Positions 1 to 6,311 of a DNA stretch of 7,063 nucleotides are shown one piece after another. The notes under the pieces were generated by a model that was not told the origin of the DNA, did not search any database, and worked only from the letters and a program-made list of their open reading frames with translations. Source of the stretch: Flavobacteriaceae bacterium (GTDB lineage Bacteria; Bacteroidota; Bacteroidia; Flavobacteriales; Flavobacteriaceae); the NCBI GenBank assembly GCA_019752245.1, contig JAIEMH010000012.1:1-7063 (forward strand), written 5' to 3'. The first letter of the stretch is position 1. Each line of letters starts with the position of its first letter. A program made the translations under genes and the position numbers.

Positions 1-1657
1 TTTCATCAAAGCTGTTTGGTGTAGTTCCAGTTTCTGCATAAACATACAAAGTTTGGTTTGTAGTTAATACGGCACCAGCACTAAGTAATGTTCCACCTTT
101 ATTGGGTTGAGTATAATAAGCACCAATTAAAAGAGTGGGTAAAGTGTAAGAATTACAAACGGTTACATTAGATGGAGTTGGAACTACAGGAGTTGCAAAA
201 ATTGTTATTGTAAAATTAGTTTCGTTTGTACAATTTATCCTTCCTGCAGATTCTATAAATATATAAACAGTTTGCGATGTAGTGATAACTGTTCCAGCAG
301 GAAGTTCTACTCCAGAACCATATTGACCTCCGGTTTGTGTGTAATACTTATTGTTTCCGGGTAATACAGGAAGCGTGAAGCTATCACAAACAGATACATT
401 TTGTAATTGATGAGCATTTACTTTAAAAATATTCAATTGAAAACTAGTTTCAGCACTACATCCATTACTAGACGCATAAATGTAGATTAATTGTGAATCT
501 GTAAGAACAGTACCACCACTCATCATTGTTCCTGTTCCGTTTGGTCCTGTAAAATAATTTCCTTGAGCCAAATTGGTTAATGTATAAAAATGACATGCAT
601 CAATTTCAGCTCTAGAATCAATTATTGGTGTTTGGTTGACTACAATATTAAAACTTATTTCATTTTGGCATCCGTTATTATTGTTCAAATAGATAAATAA
701 AGTTTGTGAAGAAGTCAAACTATCTCCAGCAAATAAAGCTGTTCCTGTTCCACCAGATGCCGTAAAATAATTTCCAATAGGTAGTGCTGGAAGTATATAA
801 GTATCGCAAGCAACTGTTGTTGATGGAGGAGTTAACACTGGTAAAGTTATTGTTACCGTAAAGTTATAATTATCAGTACAATTTGGCTGTGATTGACTTA
901 CTGCATAAACATATATAGTTTGCGTTGTGTTAATCACTGTTCCTGCAGGAATTTGATTTCCAGTTCCAGCTGGTCCAGTAAAATAGTTTCCTACTACAAG
1001 TTGTGGTAAAGTATAATTGGCGCATTCTGTTCTTGAGGTTGGAAAATTTAACCCAATGACAACCTCAAAACTTGATTCGCTTAAGCATAATCCAGTTGCG
1101 CCATAAATGTAAATGGTTTTAGAAGTATTGATTGCAGTTCCTACAGGTATTTGGTTTCCAGTGCCACTTGGACCATCAAAGTAATTTCCATAACTTATAG
1201 GTTGTAAAATGTAAGAATTACAATCAAATGCATTTGGTAAAATAGGCACACTTTGAGCAGGTGTTATTACAATGTTGAAAGGCACATCAAGAACACAGAA
1301 TGGAGGAACTTGTGAAACAAAATAATAGTAAATTATTTGCGATGTTGTAATTACAGTTCCACCAGGAAGATTTAATCCACCTCCATTTGGCGCTGTGTGA
1401 TATTCTCCAAATTGAATGCCAGGAAGAGTGTAACTATTGCAGTAAGTATCTTCTGAAATAGCTAAGTCTTCAGGTTTTATGATGGTAACTTTAAAGTTAG
1501 TTTCATTTGGACAACTAGGTGTTGTATTGCTAATATTATAGATATAAATAATTATTGTTTGAGTAATAATATCTCCAGCAAATAATGGAGTTCCGGTGCC
1601 GCCAGTACCTGTAAAATAATTTCCGTTTACTAATGGAGGTAAGACATAATCGGTGCA
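1..1657 (-). repeat. Tandem array of eight cysteine-framed ~70-aa repeats (protein level)
   Basis: Repeat units start at C554, C626, C699, C765, C837, C908, C977 and C1054, a spacing of 66 to 77 residues. In nucleotides the unit starts lie at 1657, 1441, 1222, 1024, 808, 595, 388 and 157, reading leftward. Each unit carries C..Y.LP, then a G.YFTGP.GTG-like turn, then an AGT.I strand and a TIYIYA strand. A second Cys lies 45-52 residues after the first in units 1-7 (602, 674, 744, 813, 883, 953, 1029). The even spacing suggests stacked beta-sandwich modules with one disulfide each; this fold is inferred. Unit 8 is cut by the window edge after 52 residues, so more units may follow. Confidence 0.88.
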
Positions 1658-3316
1658 TGTTACTACATCGTTTAAATCATCAACAAGAGGAAGAGGCAAA
1701 GTAACAAGATTAACGGTTGTGGTACTAAAACAATTGGAATCAGTTAGTAACGAAACTCGTATGTATATTGTCTCTCCAGATGATGATACGTTATTTCCTA
1801 TTGCATTAGTATTAGCATTTGCATCAACCAAAGTTTTGAAAAATTTCACATTATAAATGCTTGGTGATTGTCCGTTTAGAACAGCTGCTACTATTGAATT
1901 CAAATTAAAATTTGCCTTTCCGTTTAATCCTGCGCACTTAACCATGTCTGCTGGTTGCGTTGCCTGTGGTGATGGTACAACTAATAAATTGAATGACTTT
2001 ACAACAAAACAACCAGTTGAAGTTTTGTTAATTCTAACAAAAATAGCTTCAAAACCAGCACTTGGATAATTCATAGGTAACGGATTACTATTAGAATTTG
2101 CATCAGAAATAGAGTTGTGGTAAGAAACTGTTGTGTTTGCAGGCAATCCAGATGTAACAATTGGAGTGTTATAGGACAAATCAAATACATAACTTGATTG
2201 TCCAGTGTTGCATTTGTGTATGTTTTTTGGATTTGGTGTGCTAATCACTGGATAATATTCAACAACAATATCGTTGGTAATTGTTTGACAAGGGAAAGCT
2301 ATATTGGTATAAGTTAATTCATATAATCCAGGTTGACTTACAATTAAGGATGGACCATTTTGACCAGAAATAACTACGCCATTTTTCTTCCAAACAAATG
2401 AGTAAACAGAAGCATCCAATCCAGAGTTAATAATTTGTGTCTGTCCGTTACAAACTGCTGTATTACTTGCAGTTGTTAAATCATTTCCTAAAGCATCTTG
2501 TCCAATATTAAAACTATTTGAAGATAAGAAAATGGCAGAATCTGATTTGAAATCACCTCTATCCGCAATTACTAATTTTATTTTATAAGTAGTGTTCGGA
2601 ACCAATGTTGCCGATGCATTCATTATTACTGTCTGACCATTAAAATTAGTGGCAGAGCTTGATGCATTTGAGCCACCATTGAAGGAACCAAAATATTGTG
2701 GATTGGCAGAAGCACAATTAGAATTGTATAAAAAATCTCTAATAGTAACAACAGAAATAGGATTGCTAGATCCAGGGACAACAGCTAAATTCGTTGTTAC
2801 ACCTGTACTCATGTTCGTCAAAAGAAATGCAAAAGCATCTGAAAACTGACATTGAAAATTACCATATTCTTCAGAAGCAAATAAGAAATCAAAATCAAAA
2901 TGTGACGATAATGGCACAAAATCAAACTCTAAAACTGTTGCATTTGCTGAGGTCATAGAAATTCCTGCTGATGCTAATGTAGCTTCAAGAGATGCATCTC
3001 CAGTCCAAGCAGATGATCCTGATGACAAAAAACTTGTGTTTGGTCCTGCAGCTTCTGTAACATCTCCAGTGCTTAAAATAACACCACTTTGCAAAGGAAA
3101 ATTTGGATTGGTGTTTTGAAAATACCCAATTCCGTTGGTAGAGCCAAAATTTGTTCCAGTTCTCCAAGTAATATTGGTTGCATTAATACAAGGTGAATTG
3201 ATTAATATATTATTGACCAATTGCGGAACTGTATAAGTATTGGTATCAATAGTTATTGCTTGAGAAAAGCAACTCATTGTAGCAAATAGAAATAACAAAA
3301 ATGTAATCTTTTTCAT
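1..3316 (-). CDS. Large exported repeat protein with choice-of-anchor L domain (partial, C-terminus off left edge)
   Basis: The minus-strand frame opens with ATG at 3316-3314 and runs without a stop to the left edge, giving 1105 visible residues. Residues 1-19 are a signal peptide (MKKITFLLFLFATMSCFSQ). Residues ~22-265 match the choice-of-anchor L domain, with GVILSTGDV near 75-83 and FASEEYGN at 146-153. An Ig/PKD-like domain follows between C289 and C343. Two ~92-residue repeats begin at C369 and C461. From C554 onward there are eight ~70-residue repeats built on C..Y.LP, GNYFTGP.GTG, AGT.I, QTIYIYA and a second Cys. In Flavobacteriia such proteins usually end in a type IX secretion sorting domain (gliding-motility type B). 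That end is outside the window, so T9SS export is inferred. The likely role is cell-surface adhesion or motility-linked binding; no enzymatic motif is seen. The gene is divergent from argS. Confidence 0.9.
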   Translation of the reverse strand, partial: MKKITFLLFLFATMSCFSQAITIDTNTYTVPQLVNNILINSPCINATNITWRTGTNFGSTNGIGYFQNTNPNFPLQSGVILSTGDVTEAAGPNTSFLSSGSSAWTGDASLEATLASAGISMTSANATVLEFDFVPLSSHFDFDFLFASEEYGNFQCQFSDAFAFLLTNMSTGVTTNLAVVPGSSNPISVVTIRDFLYNSNCASANPQYFGSFNGGSNASSSATNFNGQTVIMNASATLVPNTTYKIKLVIADRGDFKSDSAIFLSSNSFNIGQDALGNDLTTASNTAVCNGQTQIINSGLDASVYSFVWKKNGVVISGQNGPSLIVSQPGLYELTYTNIAFPCQTITNDIVVEYYPVISTPNPKNIHKCNTGQSSYVFDLSYNTPIVTSGLPANTTVSYHNSISDANSNSNPLPMNYPSAGFEAIFVRINKTSTGCFVVKSFNLLVVPSPQATQPADMVKCAGLNGKANFNLNSIVAAVLNGQSPSIYNVKFFKTLVDANANTNAIGNNVSSSGETIYIRVSLLTDSNCFSTTTVNLVTLPLPLVDDLNDVVTCTDYVLPPLVNGNYFTGTGGTGTPLFAGDIITQTIIIYIYNISNTTPSCPNETNFKVTIIKPEDLAISEDTYCNSYTLPGIQFGEYHTAPNGGGLNLPGGTVITTSQIIYYYFVSQVPPFCVLDVPFNIVITPAQSVPILPNAFDCNSYILQPISYGNYFDGPSGTGNQIPVGTAINTSKTIYIYGATGLCLSESSFEVVIGLNFPTSRTECANYTLPQLVVGNYFTGPAGTGNQIPAGTVINTTQTIYVYAVSQSQPNCTDNYNFTVTITLPVLTPPSTTVACDTYILPALPIGNYFTASGGTGTALFAGDSLTSSQTLFIYLNNNNGCQNEISFNIVVNQTPIIDSRAEIDACHFYTLTNLAQGNYFTGPNGTGTMMSGGTVLTDSQLIYIYASSNGCSAETSFQLNIFKVNAHQLQNVSVCDSFTLPVLPGNNKYYTQTGGQYGSGVELPAGTVITTSQTVYIFIESAGRINCTNETNFTITIFATPVVPTPSNVTVCNSYTLPTLLIGAYYTQPNKGGTLLSAGAVLTTNQTLYVYAETGTTPNSFDE
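1679..2212 (-). repeat. Two tandem ~92-aa repeats of a second type
   Basis: Between the Ig-like domain and the main array lie two related modules starting at C369 and C461. Each opens with KC..G and an F.L or FDL strand. A V.(Y/F)......DAN(A/S)N segment follows, then an IYVR-like strand (IFVRINK, IYIRVSL), and each closes with a second Cys 67-68 residues after the first (436, 529). This pattern is common in long exported Flavobacterium proteins. They differ from the downstream array in length and motif order, so they are listed separately. I know of no assigned binding function. Confidence 0.7.
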
Positions 3317-3336
3317 GGGTATTTTAATTTGACGAA

Positions 3337-3368
3337 CAAATATTAGAAAAAATGCCGTTAAAAAGCAA
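3337..3368 (-). promoter_or_regulatory. Candidate promoter of the repeat-protein gene
   Basis: Read on the minus strand, TAATATTTG at 3345-3337 resembles the Bacteroidota -7 element TAnnTTTG, but with one extra base. A TTG lies about 20 bases upstream at 3368-3366, as expected for the -33 element. This would put the transcription start near 3330 and leave a leader of roughly 14 bases before the ATG. The match is imperfect and AT-rich DNA makes chance hits likely. Other partial matches (TTTATTTG) lie at 3366-3373 and 3419-3426. Confidence 0.3.
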
Positions 3369-3499
3369 ATAAAATCGTTGAAACGCATCATAATATTTTT
3401 TATTTATATAATTTCTTACAAATAAAACAGTTTAAAATAGTTGTTTAATTATCAAATGATTATCCAATCAATTTCCTTCTATTTTTTCTAATTAAAATA

Positions 3500-3507
3500 T
3501 ATCTTTG
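3500..3507 (+). promoter_or_regulatory. Likely -7 element of the argS promoter
   Basis: TATCTTTG is an exact match to the Bacteroidota consensus TAnnTTTG and lies 21 bases before the argS ATG. Transcription would start near 3513, leaving a leader of about 15 bases. No clear TTG -33 element is seen at the expected distance. The stretch before the start codon (TTAGTAAAAATG) is A-rich and lacks a Shine-Dalgarno motif, as is usual in this phylum. Confidence 0.5.
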
Positions 3508-3528
3508 CAACCTTAAAAATTAGTAAAA

Positions 3529-5307
3529 ATGACACTACAAGAAATCCTTATTCCGAGTATTACAAAAGCAATTCATGAATTGTTCGATACCACTATCGAA
3601 AAAATTGAATTTCAAGCTACTAGGAAAGATTTTGAAGGTGATATTACAATGGTTATTTTTCCTTTATTAAAAATCATTAAAGGAAATCCGGTTGAAATTG
3701 GAACCAAAATCGGAACTTATTTAGTAGAAAATGTTAACGAAGTTGAAAAATTTAATGTAGTTGCAGGTTTTCTAAATATTGTAATTTCAGATACTTACTA
3801 CGTAAATTTCTTCAATAAAATTGCAACAAATGATACGTTTGGATTTGTTGCAGCTTCTGCAAATGATAAAGCGGTTATGGTAGAATATTCTTCGCCAAAT
3901 ACTAACAAACCATTACATCTAGGCCACGTTAGAAACAATTTATTAGGATATTCTGTTGCAGAAATCATTAAAGCATCGGGTAAAAAAGTCTATAAAACAC
4001 AAATCATCAACGATAGAGGAATTCATATTTGCAAATCGATGTTGGCTTGGCAGAAATACGGAAATGGTCAAACTCCAGAATCTACTGGTTTAAAAGGAGA
4101 TAAACTGGTTGGAAATTTCTATGTAGAGTTTGATAAAGTTTACAAATCAGAAATCGCTGCTTTAATAGCTGAAGGAAAATCTGAAGAAGAGGCAAAAAAG
4201 ATGGCACCAAGTATTCTAGAAGCACAACAAATGCTACTAGATTGGGAAGCAGGTAAACCAGAAGTTATAGAACTTTGGAAAACTATGAACCAATGGGTTT
4301 ATGATGGTTTTGCTCAAACTTATAAAAGTCTTGGAGTTGATTTTGATAGCTATTACTACGAATCAAATACCTATTTATTAGGAAAAGAAGTTGTGCAATT
4401 TGGCCTTGAAAAAGGAATTTTCGAAAAAGATCCTGATGGTTCGGTTTGGATAGATTTAACGCCTGATGGTTTGGATAGAAAAATAGTTCTTCGATCTGAC
4501 GGAACTGCGGTTTACATGACTCAGGATATTGGAACTGCAATTCAACGTGTGAAAGATTTTCCAGACGTTGGAGGAATGGTTTACACTGTAGGAAACGAAC
4601 AAGATTATCATTTTAAAGTATTGTTTTTAATCTTGAAAAAACTTGATTTTGATTGGGCTGAGAACTTGTATCATTTGTCGTATGGAATGGTAGAATTACC
4701 TTCGGGAAAAATGAAATCTCGTGAAGGAACAGTAGTTGATGCTGACGATTTGATGGAAGAAATGACAACAACAGCCAAAACAATTTCAGAAGCATTGGGA
4801 AAACTTGAAGGTTATTCTGATGATGAAAAGTCTAAATTGTATAAAACCATTGGACTTGGAGCTTTGAAATATTTTATGCTAAAAGTTGATCCTAAAAAAT
4901 CAATGATGTTCAATCCAGAAGAATCGGTTGATTTTGCTGGAAATACAGGTCCATTTATTCAATATACTTATGCACGTATTCAATCTATTTTGCGAAAAGC
5001 AGACTTTGATACCAATAGCAAAAGTAGTCTTGTGGCAATTCATCCAAAAGAGAAAGAACTTCTAAAACAAATTGCACTTTATCCAGAAGTGATTCAAAAT
5101 GCGGCTCACAATCATAGTCCGGCTTTGGTTGCCAATTTTACTTATGACTTGGTAAAAGAATACAATTCATTTTATCAAACGGTTTCTATTCTTGGCGAAG
5201 AAGATTTGGATAAGAAAGTATTTCGTGTGCAATTGTCTAAGAAAGTTTCCTACATTATAAAATCGGCCTTCAAACTTCTAGGAATTGAAGTTCCAGAGAG
5301 AATGTAA
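3529..5307 (+). CDS. argS: Arginyl-tRNA synthetase
   Basis: This 592-residue class I aminoacyl-tRNA synthetase charges tRNA-Arg with arginine using ATP in the cytoplasm. The N-terminal additional domain (Add1, about residues 5-90) contacts the tRNA elbow in this family. The HIGH signature is present as HLGH at 130-133, within SSPNTNKPLHLGHVRNN. The KMSKS-loop equivalent is KMKSR at 394-398, within ELPSGKMKSREG. The DALR anticodon-binding domain starts around NTGPFIQYTYARIQS (472-486) and the protein ends LLGIEVPERM, a usual ArgRS C-terminus. Length is normal for the family and there is no frameshift. The ATG at 3529 is chosen because the Add1 domain begins immediately after it and a promoter element sits 21 bases upstream. 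The gene appears monocistronic: a divergent gene lies upstream and a hairpin terminator and a convergent gene downstream. Confidence 0.97.
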   Translation: MTLQEILIPSITKAIHELFDTTIEKIEFQATRKDFEGDITMVIFPLLKIIKGNPVEIGTKIGTYLVENVNEVEKFNVVAGFLNIVISDTYYVNFFNKIATNDTFGFVAASANDKAVMVEYSSPNTNKPLHLGHVRNNLLGYSVAEIIKASGKKVYKTQIINDRGIHICKSMLAWQKYGNGQTPESTGLKGDKLVGNFYVEFDKVYKSEIAALIAEGKSEEEAKKMAPSILEAQQMLLDWEAGKPEVIELWKTMNQWVYDGFAQTYKSLGVDFDSYYYESNTYLLGKEVVQFGLEKGIFEKDPDGSVWIDLTPDGLDRKIVLRSDGTAVYMTQDIGTAIQRVKDFPDVGGMVYTVGNEQDYHFKVLFLILKKLDFDWAENLYHLSYGMVELPSGKMKSREGTVVDADDLMEEMTTTAKTISEALGKLEGYSDDEKSKLYKTIGLGALKYFMLKVDPKKSMMFNPEESVDFAGNTGPFIQYTYARIQSILRKADFDTNSKSSLVAIHPKEKELLKQIALYPEVIQNAAHNHSPALVANFTYDLVKEYNSFYQTVSILGEEDLDKKVFRVQLSKKVSYIIKSAFKLLGIEVPERM

Positions 5308-5335
5308 TTTAAGTAATTTTAAAAAATAAAAAATA

Positions 5336-5371
5336 AAAAATCCCGACAGAAATTAATCTATCGGGATTTTT
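5336..5371. terminator. Bidirectional intrinsic terminator between argS and the YceI-family gene
   Basis: An 11-bp perfect outer stem (AAAAATCCCGA pairing with TCGGGATTTTT) continues past one C-A mismatch into three more pairs and closes on the loop AATTAA (5351-5356). The A-tract on the left and T-tract on the right give a U-run to transcripts from either strand. It sits 28 bases after the argS stop and 15 bases past the stop of the minus-strand gene, so it probably serves both convergent units. Confidence 0.88.
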
Positions 5372-5386
5372 CTTAAACAAATAAAA

Positions 5387-5932
5387 CTATTTTTCTTCTA
5401 ACAAAAAGTTGATTGCGAGTTTTACATTTTCAGCAATTTTTCCTTTTACTAGATTGGGTATTTCAATATTGTAATCATCTGGTTTAACGGCAAAATTGGT
5501 AATTGCAGCTACTTTTCCGGAATTTGAAGAAAGATAAATTTTAGTTTTAATTTTCTTAGTAACGCCATGGATTGTTAAATCTCCTTCTAAATCATAAGCT
5601 ATTTTTGTAGCAGATAGTTTAGATTTATCAAAATTGGCTACTTTTCCTTTAAAGGTTGACTTTGGAAATTTGGAAGATTCTAAATAATTTTCATTAAAAT
5701 GTTCCTCCATTAATGGCGATTTAAACTTGAAACTTTTTACTAATCCAAGTGCTACAAAATCGCCTGTTGTTTCGTCAAAAATGCAAGAAACAGTGCTGTT
5801 TTTTCCAGCAATTTCTTCAAAAGTAGGCATAGAAGCTTCAAACTTTATTTCGCCTTCACGAGTCATTAATTTTTGTGAAAAAGCATTGGTTCCTAATAAA
5901 ACAAGTAGTGCTAGTTGTGCTATTTTTTTCAT
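5387..5932 (-). CDS. YceI-family exported protein
   Basis: The 181-residue product has a signal peptide at 1-20 (MKKIAQLALLVLLGTNAFSQ), probably cut after FSQ, so the mature protein is periplasmic or otherwise exported. Family marks include ESSKFPKSTFKGKV at 85-98 and YDLEGDLTIHGVTKKI at 113-128, the usual YceI signature strand. The C-terminus (IAENVKLAINFLL) fits the last beta strand. YceI proteins fold as lipocalin-like barrels, and characterised members hold a polyprenoid chain. Whether this one binds a quinone, another isoprenoid or something else is not visible. It is the last gene of a compact minus-strand unit, starting 15 bases after the cytochrome gene stops and ending just before a hairpin terminator. 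Length is normal. The ATG is followed directly by the signal peptide, so the start is secure. Confidence 0.88.
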   Translation of the reverse strand: MKKIAQLALLVLLGTNAFSQKLMTREGEIKFEASMPTFEEIAGKNSTVSCIFDETTGDFVALGLVKSFKFKSPLMEEHFNENYLESSKFPKSTFKGKVANFDKSKLSATKIAYDLEGDLTIHGVTKKIKTKIYLSSNSGKVAAITNFAVKPDDYNIEIPNLVKGKIAENVKLAINFLLEEK

Positions 5933-5947
5933 ATTTTAATTTTCGTT

Positions 5948-6295
5948 TTAGTTAACAAAACCTTGGTCTTTCCAAAGTTTTACCATATCAATTGTTGTTT
6001 GTTGCATTCTTCCTGTTGGTGGCATATAACCCGAAAAAAAGCATTCGCCAGGATTGTCTATCAAGCAAATTACGTTTCCGTTTACAATGGCATCTTTTAC
6101 CTCGTCATAGGTTTGTAAATCGGGTAATTGATCTCCGTTTTTATGACAACCAGTACATTTTGCTGTAAATAATGGTCCAATGTTATCTCTATAAGTTGGA
6201 TTGGTTACAACCGAAACTTCGCCATAAGTGTTTGACTCACATGAAACAGTAAGTAAACTTCCTACTGCCATTAAAAATATTATTACTTTTTTCAT
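5948..6295 (-). CDS. Small monoheme cytochrome c lipoprotein
   Basis: The product is 115 residues from the ATG at 6295-6293. An in-frame TTG at 6301 could add two residues, but the ATG directly heads the signal peptide (MKKVIIFLMAVGSLLTVSC) and is preferred. The lipobox LTVSC makes Cys19 the likely lipidated residue, anchoring the protein to a membrane. The haem-binding motif CTGCH is at 47-51. Met91 in GYMPP is a good candidate for the sixth iron ligand. The mature part is under 100 residues, so it is a single small cytochrome domain for electron transfer; no fused enzyme domain is present. Two further cysteines (77 and 85) flank a short loop. Neighbours are a beta-barrel protein gene 16 bases upstream and a YceI-family gene 15 bases downstream, consistent with one transcript. 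Redox partner and location (inner or outer membrane) cannot be told from sequence. Confidence 0.87.
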   Translation of the reverse strand: MKKVIIFLMAVGSLLTVSCESNTYGEVSVVTNPTYRDNIGPLFTAKCTGCHKNGDQLPDLQTYDEVKDAIVNGNVICLIDNPGECFFSGYMPPTGRMQQTTIDMVKLWKDQGFVN

Positions 6296-6311
6296 ATTCA
6301 ATTATTTTTAT

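Noticed and set aside
1..1657. Short motifs such as GTAAAATAATTTCC recurring at about 210-base intervals, resembling a spaced repeat array
   Set aside because: They fall in frame within a single long open reading frame and encode the same part of each protein repeat; the copies vary at silent sites and the spacers are coding, so this is not a CRISPR array.
1653..2849. Plus-strand open frames of about 66-70 codons at 1653-1856, 1857-2069 and 2649-2849
   Set aside because: They lie antisense to the large repeat-protein gene and look like no known protein; the minus frame is continuous with clear domains.
2985..3167. Minus-strand open frame of 60 codons inside the repeat-protein gene
   Set aside because: It is in another frame of the choice-of-anchor L coding region, has no family resemblance and no own signals.
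3241..3316. Cys16 in the repeat-protein signal peptide as a possible lipobox
   Set aside because: The residues before it (ATMS) do not fit a lipobox well, and FSQ followed by A fits ordinary signal peptidase I cleavage three residues later.
3352..3388. Imperfect inverted repeat ATGCCGTT / AACGCAT in the divergent intergenic region
   Set aside because: It is only seven pairs with a bulged C and a 22-base loop in AT-rich DNA; too weak to call an operator or terminator.
4708..4728. KMKSR instead of the textbook KMSKS loop in ArgRS
   Set aside because: ArgRS commonly departs from KMSKS, and the form GKMKSREGTVVDADDL is, as far as I recall, usual in Bacteroidota; not a defect.
4283..4795. Two minus-strand open frames antisense to argS
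   Set aside because: argS is intact and highly conserved in this region; the antisense products have low-complexity, shadow-like composition.
5727..6118. Plus-strand open frames overlapping the YceI-family and cytochrome genes
   Set aside because: They are antisense to two genes with clear signal peptides and family motifs and show no motif of their own.
6296..6301. TTG at 6301 as the cytochrome start codon
   Set aside because: It adds only two residues before an ATG that directly begins a standard MKK signal peptide.
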